A DNA stretch of 33,772 nt from the NCBI GenBank assembly GCA_934513685.1, contig CAKSWY010000026.1, forward strand, positions 1-33,772, read 5' to 3'. Source of the DNA: an uncultured Oscillospiraceae bacterium. GTDB lineage: Bacteria; Bacillota; Clostridia; Oscillospirales; Ruminococcaceae. The translations under genes and the position numbers were made by a program. The notes beneath the pieces were generated by a model. It made no database searches. It saw nothing but the letters and a program-made list of their open reading frames with translations, and was not told the origin of the DNA. Position 1 is the stretch's first letter. The number at the start of each line of letters is the position of its first letter. This document shows positions 1-6,984 of the stretch, in pieces.

Positions 1-216
1 CACTGGACGCGCATCCGCACCAACAACGTGATCGAGCGGCTGAACCGGGAGATCCGCCGCAGAACCCGCGTGGTGGGGACATTCCCTGACGGCAATTCCG
101 CCCTGATGCTGGTCTGCGCGAGGCTGCGCCATGTGGCGGGCACCCAGTGGGGCTGCAAAAAATACATGAATATGAAGCACCTTGAGGTCATCGAGCAAGA
201 CCTGCTGGTCGGGTGA
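1..216 (+). CDS. IS256/Mutator-family transposase, C-terminal fragment (cut by window edge)
   Basis: The reading frame is open from base 1 and ends at TGA 214-216, giving the last 71 residues of a transposase. The stretch TNNVIERLNREIRRRTRVV, followed by an FPDGNSALML segment, is the well-known C-terminal signature of IS256/Mutator DDE transposases (end of the catalytic domain, with the last acidic residue just upstream of or inside the NxxER region). The N-terminal part and the left end of the element lie outside the window, so intactness cannot be judged. No second ORF follows, as expected for a one-gene IS. The neighbouring genes also look imported, which fits insertion into an older mobile island. 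Confidence 0.85.
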   Translation, partial: HWTRIRTNNVIERLNREIRRRTRVVGTFPDGNSALMLVCARLRHVAGTQWGCKKYMNMKHLEVIEQDLLVG

Positions 217-641
217 GTGGCAGTCGGCTCGCGAAGCGTCAAGGGCAAGACAAGCGGCTGCCGCCGCCCTTGACCCTTTGCGCCCCGGCCGTCCAAACGT
301 AACCAAGGGGGCGCCGAAGCCCCCCCCTGTAATAGACTTCTGCCAGATACCAGAATCAAATTTGCGCATAAAACTTGACACTACCGAAGATCGGTAAACG
401 GTCATGGATACATATTCAAAACTTTGTGAGTGGTGCTGTTTGCGTCAGCAAATTGCGCCAATCACAAAGTCCGCAGGGATAGCCGCAAAGCGGCGCAAGG
501 GGTGCAGCCCCTTGTACGGAACGGAGTGACGCAAAACAGCCCGGACTTTCAATCGTCCGAGCTGTCTGCCTCGCAGAGCGCACATACAGGGCTTGCCCCT
601 GTATGTGCGCCCTTGTTGCCAAGGGATAATTCCGGTTCCAC
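217..641. other. Non-coding tract with several inverted repeats (IS end and mobile-element flank)
   Basis: No convincing gene is present. The tract contains closely spaced palindromes: ACCGA/TCGGT (383-395), GCCGC/GCGGC near 481-492, AAGGGG/CCCCTT near 497-512, a perfect 13-bp stem at 579-609 and a 6-bp stem at 610-625. The right end of the IS256-like element should lie somewhere in 217-400, but its terminal repeat cannot be checked without the left end. The palindrome-rich part after about 420 resembles the regions around transfer origins in Firmicutes conjugative elements. That comparison is inference only, since no relaxase gene is in the window. Confidence 0.5.
579..609. repeat. Perfect 13-bp inverted repeat with 5-base loop
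   Basis: CGCACATACAGGG (579-591) and CCCTGTATGTGCG (597-609) are exact reverse complements around the loop CTTGC. A second small palindrome, CCCTTG-TTGC-CAAGGG, follows directly at 610-625. There is no T-tract, so a terminator is unlikely. The pair resembles a relaxase recognition hairpin, but nothing in the window confirms this. It sits just past the stop codon of the leftward gene ending at 642. Confidence 0.6.
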
Positions 642-1856
642 TTAGTTGAAACTTCCGTCCCATGTTGGCATATTGGAAATATAGGTGCCTTCCACCGCAG
701 GAACATAAAATGCTCCGTAGTCTTTTAATCCATTTTCGTGTTCAGCTTCCGGCAGTTCAACATAGAAGCGATAGTATGGCATATAGTACGCTTCATATCC
801 GCCTGTCCGGTAGATGAGTTCGACTTTCTTAATAAACTCTGCGCCGGGAAATTCATACGGGACAGTCGAAAGATAATTGCCATTTAACAACAGCTCTTTT
901 GCCTTACCCGAACTGATGATTGGATAATCCCCCATTTTCTTTGACAAATCGGGCTGAAATACCCTTGCCAGGAACAGCTTTCCATTGTCATCACAATAGA
1001 ATGCCACCCGATTGAAATTGTAGTTGATGATTTGCTCGATATCATGGTCGGCCGCATCAAAAAACTCAATGGAAAAACTTTGCTGGCTATAGATATTGTA
1101 ATCCCCACCATGAATGTTTACTTGAGGATTGTCCATGCCAATCAGCTCTCTATATTCGCTTTTTAAATAATCTGCCACGGCAGCCGTATCAACGTAGGAC
1201 GCATAATGGGTAAAGTTATACTCTTCCGGGAGAGATACGACAGGATCAAAATGTATCGTCGCTGTCATGGTTTGGTCTACTTCTATTTTTATTCCATCGG
1301 CTTCTATGATTAGTGCAGTCGGATCAAAATATCCATCAGGAACAACCGAGCCTCCCGCTTCATACTTTTTTGTTATTTGCTGTTTTTCTTCTTCGCTGGG
1401 TGCACTGTCAGTGACCGTCAGGTTGCTTGGATCAAGCCCCAATCTCCCAGCAACATCCAGGATAAACTCCCGCATTTTATCAAAATCCGCTCCTGATGCA
1501 ATATGGTACTCATTGTAGTGCAAGAGGTTTTGATAGACAGGGAGTGCGGACATCTCGGATTCTTCATTCCAGGGATTCGCGTTTACGAGTTCCGAAATGT
1601 CATAAGCCATATATCCCTCATATCCCATTCCACCCGAAGTGTTTTCAGAAATCGACAGCATCGGCAGGTCAGAGGGCAATTCTGGTTCATCGTGTGGGAA
1701 GAGCATCGTTGCTGCAACAACAATGACTGCAAAACAAGCAGCAATCGCTCCCCACTGCATCCAGAAAATTTTCTTTTTGTTCGTTGCGGTATCTGCTGCT
1801 TCAACATAGGCAGGATCAATCAGCCCCATCTTTTCTAAAAAATCATTTCCTCTCAT
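642..1856 (-). CDS. Putative membrane-anchored anti-sigma factor (partner of the ECF sigma gene)
   Basis: This 404-residue protein has a short cytoplasmic N-terminus (about 1-30), one strongly hydrophobic segment (about 31-54, ending ATMLFP), and a long, acidic, mostly hydrophilic remainder likely outside the membrane. That layout, with the ATGA overlap to the upstream ECF sigma gene (start ATG 1854-1856, sigma stop 1853-1855), is what anti-sigma factors of Clostridia ECF pairs show. The ribosome site AAGGAGG lies inside the end of the sigma gene, so translation is probably coupled. I do not recognise a named domain in the extracytoplasmic part. The function is inferred from topology and partnership, not from a conserved motif. 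Codon use is more AT-rich than in the housekeeping block to the right. Confidence 0.65.
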   Translation of the reverse strand: MRGNDFLEKMGLIDPAYVEAADTATNKKKIFWMQWGAIAACFAVIVVAATMLFPHDEPELPSDLPMLSISENTSGGMGYEGYMAYDISELVNANPWNEESEMSALPVYQNLLHYNEYHIASGADFDKMREFILDVAGRLGLDPSNLTVTDSAPSEEEKQQITKKYEAGGSVVPDGYFDPTALIIEADGIKIEVDQTMTATIHFDPVVSLPEEYNFTHYASYVDTAAVADYLKSEYRELIGMDNPQVNIHGGDYNIYSQQSFSIEFFDAADHDIEQIINYNFNRVAFYCDDNGKLFLARVFQPDLSKKMGDYPIISSGKAKELLLNGNYLSTVPYEFPGAEFIKKVELIYRTGGYEAYYMPYYRFYVELPEAEHENGLKDYGAFYVPAVEGTYISNMPTWDGSFN

Positions 1857-2422
1857 ATGGAGTAACCCTCCTTCTCAAGATACTCCCGAAGCTCATTTCG
1901 GCAGCGAAAGAGCGTCGTTTTAATTTTGCTCTGTGATAAGGCGAAGCGTTCGGAGATGGAAGCTATGGAATCCAGATACCAATACCGGCGAACAAAAATA
2001 TTTCTTTTTTCCTCATCCAGTCGGCTGAGGAATTCATTGATCGCATCGGCAAAGACTTTATCCTCGATGCGGCATTGAACATCGTCGGGCGCAGGAATAC
2101 ACTGTTCCATCTCTGCACTGAGTTCGCATATGAATGCACTGCGTTTCAGCCGACTGCGGTCACGGCAACAGTTCAGGGAAAGATGACGGATGATCCGGGC
2201 AAGGAACGCATACAGATAGCTTCTTGGCTCATGGGGCGGAATCATATCCCACGCTTCCATGTAAGTATCATTTTCACATTCCTCGGCAGTCTGCCTATCT
2301 TTTACAATACTGTGGGATAGCGAACGCAGACGGTTTCCATATTTTTCGGAAGCGTACCGGATTGCGGTTTCATCGCGTTCAAAAAACAGGTCTATAATCT
2401 TAGTGTCATCCAAAGCCTTCAT
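1853..2422 (-). CDS. ECF-type RNA polymerase sigma factor
   Basis: This 189-residue protein has the two-domain layout of ECF sigma factors. A region 2 part (about 10-90) includes AEECENDTYMEAWDMIPPHEP, matching the usual DAEDCVQDTFLKAW-type core-binding and -10 helix, followed by SYLYAFLARIIRHL. A region 4 part (about 125-185) includes LDEEKRNIFVRRYWYLDSI and a helix-turn-helix with FALSQSKIKTTLFRCRNELR. Lengths are normal for the family. The ATG at 2422 directly follows an AAGGAG, so an AGAGG further up, or a TTG start at codon 4, may really be used. It is co-transcribed with, and overlaps by 4 bases, the membrane protein that probably holds it inactive. Sequence 2423-2520 upstream is AT-rich and probably contains its promoter. 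Confidence 0.88.
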   Translation of the reverse strand: MKALDDTKIIDLFFERDETAIRYASEKYGNRLRSLSHSIVKDRQTAEECENDTYMEAWDMIPPHEPRSYLYAFLARIIRHLSLNCCRDRSRLKRSAFICELSAEMEQCIPAPDDVQCRIEDKVFADAINEFLSRLDEEKRNIFVRRYWYLDSIASISERFALSQSKIKTTLFRCRNELREYLEKEGYSI

Positions 2423-2701
2423 CTCCTTTCCTCTGTAGTAAAAGGCCTTTCACCCTTATAAGCACTTTTTGATTGACTTTCGTTACACTTTTCAAAAAAA
2501 ATATAGCACATATTTAAAAAGAGTTTGACGCTTTGAGAAAATTGTTTTTTCGTTTGGTAAATCTTGTTCGCATTTTAGTTCCTTTCTGCGGTCCACTTCG
2601 CAAAGGTGGCATTTTCGGCGATTTTCTTCAACTCTTGAATTGGAAAAAATAGAAATTTTCAAATAGTAGTTGCTCGGACGTATAGTGCGTCCGAGCAGTC
2701 G
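2423..2701. other. AT-rich intergenic region with a 9-bp hairpin
   Basis: No ORF is supported here. The region is notably AT-rich compared with the rest of the window. At 2672-2696 GCTCGGACG and CGTCCGAGC form a perfect stem around TATAGTG, just beyond the stop of the leftward excisionase-like gene. No T-tract follows, so termination is uncertain. In many integrative elements an integrase gene would follow the excisionase on this side; none is present. Confidence 0.5.
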
Positions 2702-2926
2702 TTATTGGCTGTTTTCCGTTTTTCCCGGCTCTTGACCATTGGTGTGCTTTTTCAGCCAGAGCAATAAATCCTGCTTCATGACCAGCTTCCTCCCGCCGAT
2801 TTTCAGCGTGGGGAAATCGTCTGCGTTCAGCAGATTGTACGCTCCGGCTTTAGACAGGTGCAACGCTTCGGCAAGCTGATTTGCGTTCAGCACATCGGGC
2901 AGATTTGCAAACGGCTCTTTGTTCAT
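2702..2926 (-). CDS. Excisionase-family helix-turn-helix DNA-binding protein
   Basis: This is a 74-residue protein of the small MerR-like/excisionase type. NANQLAEALHLSKAGAYNLL is the winged helix-turn-helix (about 13-33), FPTLKIGGRKLVMKQDLLLW is the wing and closing helix (about 38-58), and a short charged tail follows. These proteins bind element ends and favour excision by a tyrosine or serine recombinase. The start is set by GGAAAGGAG at 7 bases from the ATG. There is no integrase gene next to it, so it may be a relic of an integrated element or act as a repressor instead. Confidence 0.8.
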   Translation of the reverse strand: MNKEPFANLPDVLNANQLAEALHLSKAGAYNLLNADDFPTLKIGGRKLVMKQDLLLWLKKHTNGQEPGKTENSQ

Positions 2927-2945
2927 TGATACTCCTTTCCCGCAC

Positions 2946-2978
2946 GAAAAACAGCAGCCACCTTTCAGGTGACTGCTG
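2946..2978 (-). terminator. Rho-independent terminator, leftward
   Basis: Arms at 2952-2963 and 2967-2978 form a 12-bp stem. On the minus strand the single irregular pair is a G-U wobble, and the hairpin is followed by TTTTT. It lies upstream of the excisionase-like gene and would stop leftward transcription coming from the tRNA side. Confidence 0.65.
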
Positions 2979-3126
2979 CCTGTTTTGCGTCATTTACTTA
3001 TCCAGATATTTTCCGTATTCGGCTGTTTTTGGGGAAAAGGGGAGGGCAGCAGTGCGTGCTGCCTGATGCGCAAAGCTGCGCCATCTGGCCTGTTTTGAAA
3101 AACTTCAAAAAATCCAAAGAAACAGG

Positions 3127-3154
3127 TTGACATTTCAAAAACTGGTGCTATAAT
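3127..3154 (+). promoter_or_regulatory. Promoter of the first tRNA-Pro gene
   Basis: TTGACA (3127-3132) and TATAAT (3149-3154) are exact consensus boxes, 16 bases apart, about 25 bases before the mature tRNA 5' end. Confidence 0.85.
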
Positions 3155-3178
3155 AATGCTTGTCGCTTCGAGTGACAT

Positions 3179-3255
3179 CCGGGTGTAGCGCAGTTTGGTA
3201 GCGCGCTTGAATGGGGTTCAAGAGGCCGTGAGTTCGACTCTCGCCACTCGGACCA
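3179..3255 (+). tRNA. tRNA-Pro (anticodon GGG), copy 1
   Basis: This 77-base gene folds into a full cloverleaf. The acceptor stem is CCGGGTG/CACTCGG with one G-T pair, the D stem GCGC/GCGC, the anticodon stem CTTGA/TCAAG with loop ATGGGGT (anticodon GGG, reading CCC and CCU), and the T arm GTGAG/CTCGC with loop TTCGACT. The discriminator A and a genome-encoded CCA follow. It has its own consensus promoter and terminator and is therefore a single-gene unit. The mature sequence is identical to copy 2 at 3528-3604. tRNA genes are common integration sites, and the island at 1-3100 lies directly upstream. Confidence 0.95.
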
Positions 3256-3257
3256 AA

Positions 3258-3288
3258 AGCCATTGATCGAAAGATTGATGGCTTTTTT
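3258..3288 (+). terminator. Terminator of tRNA-Pro copy 1
   Basis: AGCCATTGATC and GATTGATGGCT (with two G-T pairs) form an 11-bp stem around GAAA, followed by a run of six T. It begins only three bases after the tRNA CCA end. Confidence 0.9.
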
Positions 3289-3473
3289 GTTTGTCAGAGC
3301 CTGTGAACTTGTTGTGAAAATCTGCGGAGCTGTGCACAGGAGGATTTGCGGATTTGTCGGAAAATTGAATCGGCGCAGGGATGTATGTTCAAAAAGATGC
3401 CTTCAAAATTGCCCCGCCCGGCCGCGCAAAGCAGGGATTTTGCAATTTTTGTAAAAGAACGCGAAAGAAAAGG

Positions 3474-3503
3474 TTGACATTTGGCGGTTCGATGGGGTAT
3501 AAT
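3474..3503 (+). promoter_or_regulatory. Promoter of the second tRNA-Pro gene
   Basis: TTGACA (3474-3479) and TATAAT (3498-3503) are exact consensus boxes with an 18-base spacer. The flanking words AGGTTGACATTT and TATAATAAT are shared with copy 1, whereas the sequence further upstream is not. Confidence 0.85.
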
Positions 3504-3527
3504 AATATCCGTCACAGCGAGTGACAT

Positions 3528-3604
3528 CCGGGTGTAGCGCAGTTTGGTAGCGCGCTTGAATGGGGTTCAAGAGGCCGTGAGTTCGACTCTCGCCACTCGG
3601 ACCA
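3528..3604 (+). tRNA. tRNA-Pro (anticodon GGG), copy 2
   Basis: The same 77-base cloverleaf as copy 1, including the encoded CCA and anticodon GGG, lies 349 bases downstream. The match extends a little outside the gene (GAGTGACAT before; ACCAAA and the terminator design after), so the whole promoter-tRNA-terminator cassette appears duplicated. The intervening spacer has diverged freely. Two copies of a Pro(GGG) tRNA suit a GC-rich genome using many CCC codons. Confidence 0.95.
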
Positions 3605-3636
3605 AAGCCATCGATCGAACGATCGATGGCTTTTTT
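3605..3636 (+). terminator. Terminator of tRNA-Pro copy 2
   Basis: AAGCCATCGATC and GATCGATGGCTT pair perfectly around GAAC, followed by TTTT. This is the same design as the copy 1 terminator but with compensating base changes that keep the stem paired. Confidence 0.92.
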
Positions 3637-3658
3637 ATTGTAGAGTGCCGTGGCAAAA

Positions 3659-3706
3659 GCCTTCCCTTTGAGGGGAAGGTGGCCCGGTAGGGCCGGATGA
3701 GGTGGA
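3659..3706. repeat. REP-like dispersed palindromic repeat
   Basis: CCTTCCC(TTTGA)GGGGAAGG is followed by GGCCC-GGTA-GGGCC and GGATGAGGTGG. This two-hairpin unit resembles a repeat seen many times in intergenic regions of Faecalibacterium-like gut Clostridia. That recognition is from memory of such genomes; only one copy is present in this window, so repetition itself cannot be shown here. Confidence 0.55.
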
Positions 3707-4055
3707 GCGCGAATCGCTGCCATAGCGCTGTGGCAATGCGGCATCCATATCCTATGGCATATGACAAAACACCCCCCAAAATTCTGCTTGTTGCCCCCTG
3801 AAACAGGCAGCTGTTCCCTTTTTTCAAGCCAAAACGAAACAAAAATCTGCCCTGCAGCCCTGAAAAACAGCCAAAAAATCAGCACAAAAATTCAAAAACG
3901 ACGGATTTGACGGTTTTTCCGCAAAACGAAAAAACAGCGAAGTTAAGACTTAAAGCACGAAATAGCCCCCTCAATTTTGCCTCCAAAATGCAAAGAAGCA
4001 GCTGTGCGCAGAAGATTCCAGCTTGAAAAGACGAAAAGTGACGGACGAAAGAACG
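3707..4055. other. Intergenic region, no gene seen
   Basis: About 350 bases become increasingly A-rich toward the right (many AAAAA runs around 3830-3960). I find no supported ORF, tRNA or clear terminator. It separates the tRNA cassettes from the operon starting at 4123. Confidence 0.5.
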
Positions 4056-4084
4056 TTGAAAATTGAGCGCAAATGCGATAAAAT
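4056..4084 (+). promoter_or_regulatory. Promoter of the Spo0A-like operon
   Basis: TTGAAA (4056-4061) and TAAAAT (4079-4084) are separated by 17 bases and end 38 bases before the start codon at 4123. A purine-rich ribosome site (AGGGGAAA) follows. Confidence 0.7.
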
Positions 4085-4122
4085 GGGGAATAAGAAAACA
4101 GAGCGAAAAGAGGGGAAACGTG

Positions 4123-4455
4123 ATGAAGCATGGCCGAACGTACAAAAAATGCCTTTCCAGCCTGCCGCCTTTTCAGGAAGCAGCGGTTCTGGAATACGCG
4201 ATGGACTTTCAGGGAGAGCTGACACGTTTCTCCCTGCGGCTGGAGCGCGGAAATCTGCAGCAGCAGACGGCCCTGTGTGTGCAGGGCCTGACCAGAGAGC
4301 AGGCGCACAGCCTTTTGCTTTATCTTTACGAAAATACGGTCCCGGCGGAAAACTGGGAGGATGTGGCCGAGGAGCTGCTGAGCCGACTGCGCATGGCGCC
4401 GGTGCTGCCGCGCAGTGTGCCTCTGCGGCAATGGAAGGAAGAAAAAACCGGATGA
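4123..4455 (+). CDS. Small protein of unknown function, first gene of the Spo0A-like operon
   Basis: This is 110 residues with no signal peptide or membrane segment. The ATG at 4123 is preferred over an in-frame one at 4063 because AGGGGAAA lies 7-8 bases before it and the promoter -10 box lies between the two. The C-terminal half (REQAHSLLLYLYENTVPAEN, then WEDVAEELL) reads as two helices and recalls small Clostridia proteins of the DUF6514 type. I am not certain of that match. It overlaps the response-regulator gene by ATGA at 4452-4455, so the two are probably made together. Its operon position suggests a role linked to that regulator, but no function can be read from the sequence. Confidence 0.75.
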   Translation: MKHGRTYKKCLSSLPPFQEAAVLEYAMDFQGELTRFSLRLERGNLQQQTALCVQGLTREQAHSLLLYLYENTVPAENWEDVAEELLSRLRMAPVLPRSVPLRQWKEEKTG

Positions 4456-5201
4456 TGGGAACGATTCGCACCTTTGTGGCGATGCCAGATTGGCAGCAGC
4501 TTGAGATTTTGCGGCAGGCAATGCCGGTGTTTGGCCCGCAGTTTGAACAGGTCGGCGCGTCGGTGGACGGCGCTGCCCTTCTGCGGTGCCTGAGCGAGCA
4601 CCCTGACCTCGTGGATCTGGTGCTGACGGATCTGTTCCTACGGGACATGGACGCGGTGGAGCTGCTGGAGCACATAAACCGGCTGCAGCTGGCCCATCCG
4701 CCGCGGGTGCTGATTACGGCGGGCACCGGCAACGAGCCTCTGCGCAGCAGGCTGTTTTCACTGGGCGCGGATTACTGCCTTGCCAAGCCCTATACGCTTC
4801 AAAAGCTGTTTGAGCGGGCGCAGCTGATCTGCGGCGAAGAACCTCAGGCTCCGCTGCCGCGGGTTCGCCGCCTGCTGGACCGGCTGGCGCTGGTGCCAAA
4901 TGACTGCGGGTACCTTTATCTGGAGGACGCCGTGCAGGCGATGGTACGCACAAAAGCGCCCCGCGCCCTGGTAAAAGAGGTGTATCGGGAGGTCGCGGCC
5001 GCGCGCGGTGTGTCGCCGCAGGGCGTTGAAAGCGGCATTCGCCGTGAAATTCAGCGGATGCAGGAGAAAAACACGCCGCTGTTTCAGGCGCTTCGGCAGC
5101 AATGCGTGGGCGATGTGAGCAACGGCCGGGCGCTGCGCTTCCTGGCAGAGTGCTTGCACCGCGAAAAAACGCAGGCCGGGCAGGAGGCGAAAGAGCAGTG
5201 A
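4452..5201 (+). CDS. Divergent Spo0A-like response regulator
   Basis: This 249-residue protein has two parts. Residues 5-125 form a receiver domain with the likely phospho-acceptor D60 (VLTDLFLRDMD), T89 (LITAG) and K112 (LAKPY). The first acidic pocket is reduced to a single D13 where Spo0A has two. Residues 137-245 align with the Spo0A effector domain: RRLLDRLALVPNDCGYLYLEDAV corresponds to the GYxYLR region, and GVSPQGVESGIRREIQRM (186-203) to the recognition helix. In Spo0A that helix is almost invariant (TTPSRVERAIRHAIEVAW). Here most DNA-contacting positions differ, so it probably binds another site or has drifted. It overlaps both neighbours by 4 bases (ATGA and GTGA). Confidence 0.8.
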   Translation: MMGTIRTFVAMPDWQQLEILRQAMPVFGPQFEQVGASVDGAALLRCLSEHPDLVDLVLTDLFLRDMDAVELLEHINRLQLAHPPRVLITAGTGNEPLRSRLFSLGADYCLAKPYTLQKLFERAQLICGEEPQAPLPRVRRLLDRLALVPNDCGYLYLEDAVQAMVRTKAPRALVKEVYREVAAARGVSPQGVESGIRREIQRMQEKNTPLFQALRQQCVGDVSNGRALRFLAECLHREKTQAGQEAKEQ

Positions 5202-6031
5202 ACGGATTGCCGAATCTGGGCGAGCGGCTGAAAACCTATGAGAGCCTCTGCCACTGCGAGACGCGCTACGGGGCGGCGGAAAACGAGGCGATGAACCGCC
5301 TGAACGCCGTTCTGAATGCGGTGGAACTGCTGCGCCAGCAGACTGGCGGCGGTGAGGATCAAGAAGCCCTGCTGGATGCGATCAGCCAGGGAAGTTTATG
5401 CCTGGCGAGGCTGGCGGTGAACCAGGCCGACCTGCTGAGCTGCCTGCGGGACGAGGAACGCCCGAGCCTGATCGCGGTGGACCTGGCGGAACAGATCCGC
5501 ACCCTGGTGGAGGTCATGCGGCCGTATGTGGAAACCCAGCACTGCGCGTTGGTGTTCCGCGGCAATGGGCCGGTCTATCTGCGTGTGGAGCCGCACATGG
5601 CGGACCGGGTGCTGCTGAATCTGGTGGCCGAGGCGGTGACGCGCGGCCGGCAGGGCGGAACCATTGTGATCACGCTGGAACACAACACCGGCGGCACGCT
5701 GCTGAAGGTGCAGGATGACGGCTACACCATTTCGCTGGACCGGCTGAGCAGCCTGCAGACGGCACTGTGTACGGAAAAGACGCCGGGAGAGCTGGAGATG
5801 TGCCTGGTGGGCGAATATTGCCGCCGCCAGAACTGGAAGCTGGAATGGAGCAGCTGCGGAAACGAAACCTGTTTTTCCATGCGGATTCCACAGGAGGAGC
5901 GCTGCCCGGCCGACCTTGTGATGGCCTCGCAGACCGGCCAGGACGGCAAACAGCAGCTGTGGCGGGAGATCAGCGCGCGAATGACACTTGCCCGGCGGGC
6001 ACAGGGGCAGACGATGCCGAATATGCTGTAA
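5198..6031 (+). CDS. Degenerate histidine-kinase-like protein
   Basis: The GTG start at 5198 overlaps the stop of the preceding gene (GTGA), and AGGAGG lies 10 bases before it; this gives 277 residues. Residues 30-100 are helical and would correspond to a dimerisation region, but I see no HExxxP-like phospho-accepting motif. Residues 128-232 resemble the HATPase_c fold: RVLLNLVAEAV (138-147) sits where the N-box normally has a key Asn, and VQDDGYTIS (171-179) replaces the DxGxG box. Both ATP-binding motifs are altered, so kinase activity is doubtful. Next to a Spo0A-like regulator, it could be a kinase that has lost activity, a phosphatase, or a partner that holds the regulator. No membrane segment is present. 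Confidence 0.65.
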   Translation: MNGLPNLGERLKTYESLCHCETRYGAAENEAMNRLNAVLNAVELLRQQTGGGEDQEALLDAISQGSLCLARLAVNQADLLSCLRDEERPSLIAVDLAEQIRTLVEVMRPYVETQHCALVFRGNGPVYLRVEPHMADRVLLNLVAEAVTRGRQGGTIVITLEHNTGGTLLKVQDDGYTISLDRLSSLQTALCTEKTPGELEMCLVGEYCRRQNWKLEWSSCGNETCFSMRIPQEERCPADLVMASQTGQDGKQQLWREISARMTLARRAQGQTMPNML

Positions 6032-6043
6032 AAAGGCAACCGA

Positions 6044-6097
6044 ACAGACCAGGCGATGCGGCCGCAGAGGCTGCGATTTGCCCGGTCTGCTTTTTTG
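6044..6097 (+). terminator. Terminator of the Spo0A-like operon
   Basis: CAGACCAGGC pairs with GCCCGGTCTG (one mismatch) across a GC-rich interior that can itself fold, followed by CTTTTTT. Confidence 0.7.
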
Positions 6098-6141
6098 CGC
6101 CGCAGCGGGCAGCTTTTGCGGGGAGAACCGCGGGTTCCTGC

Positions 6142-6170
6142 TTTACTTTGTGTGCATTTTATTGTACAAT
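6142..6170 (+). promoter_or_regulatory. Promoter upstream of pyrH
   Basis: TTTACT (6142-6147) and TACAAT (6165-6170) with a 17-base spacer end 34 bases before the pyrH ATG. It probably serves the long rightward housekeeping operon. Confidence 0.7.
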
Positions 6171-6204
6171 ACCAATAAATATGATTGGAAGCGGCGGTGT
6201 TTAA

Positions 6205-6915
6205 ATGAGTGTTCAATATAAAAGAATTCTTTTGAAGCTGAGCGGCGAGGCCCTGAGCGGCGATAAGGGAACCGGCTTTGACGAGCCGACCATGGAAGCC
6301 ATCTGCCAGGGCGTGAAGCAGGCCCATGACCTGGGCGTGCAGATCGGCATTGTTGTGGGCGGCGGCAACTTCTGGCGCGGCCGCAGCAGCGGCCGGATGG
6401 AACGCACCTGCGCCGATAAGATCGGTATGCTGGCCACGGTGATGAACTGCCTGGCGGTTTCCGATATGCTGCGCCAGCTTGGCCTGGAGACCAGCGTGCA
6501 GACGGCCCTGTTCATGCCGCAGGTGGCCCAGCCGTTTGTGCGGGACGAAGCCGTGGCCGAGTTGGAGCAGGGCAAGGTGGTTCTGTTCGGTGCAGGCACC
6601 GGCAACCCCTTCTTCTCCACCGATACGGCCTCGGCGCTGCGTGCCATTGAGATTGGCGCAGATGTGATGTTCAAGGCCACGATGGTGGACGGCGTGTACG
6701 ACAAGGACCCCAAGAAGTACCCGGATGCGGTGAAGTACGACACCCTGACCTTTACCCGTGTGCTGGAAGAGAAACTGGCCGTGATGGACAGCACCGCCGC
6801 CACCCTCTGCCGTGACAACGGCCTGCCCATTCTGGTGTTTGACCTGGCCGACAGCGGCAACATCGCCCGCGCCGTGCAGGGCGAGCAGGTGGGCACTCTG
6901 GTGAAGGAAAACTGA
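6205..6915 (+). CDS. pyrH: UMP kinase
   Basis: This 236-residue, full-length cytoplasmic member of the amino-acid-kinase family phosphorylates UMP to UDP in pyrimidine nucleotide supply. The N-terminal KRILLKLSGEAL loop binds phosphate. IVVGGGNFWRG (about 49-59) is the glycine-rich UMP site. GTGNPFFSTDTA (about 131-142) and the ADVMFKATMVDGVYDKDPKK segment carry the catalytic and nucleotide-binding residues of bacterial PyrH. The ribosome site before the ATG is weak (GGAAG). In many Clostridia rpsB-tsf sits just upstream; here pyrH instead follows an unrelated operon with its own terminator and has its own promoter. Confidence 0.97.
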   Translation: MSVQYKRILLKLSGEALSGDKGTGFDEPTMEAICQGVKQAHDLGVQIGIVVGGGNFWRGRSSGRMERTCADKIGMLATVMNCLAVSDMLRQLGLETSVQTALFMPQVAQPFVRDEAVAELEQGKVVLFGAGTGNPFFSTDTASALRAIEIGADVMFKATMVDGVYDKDPKKYPDAVKYDTLTFTRVLEEKLAVMDSTAATLCRDNGLPILVFDLADSGNIARAVQGEQVGTLVKEN

Positions 6916-6984
6916 GCCGTTTTCCTGTTGCAGAACTGAAAAATGAAATGCGGCCTTGTGGCCTGAATGAAAAGGAGTATGGAT

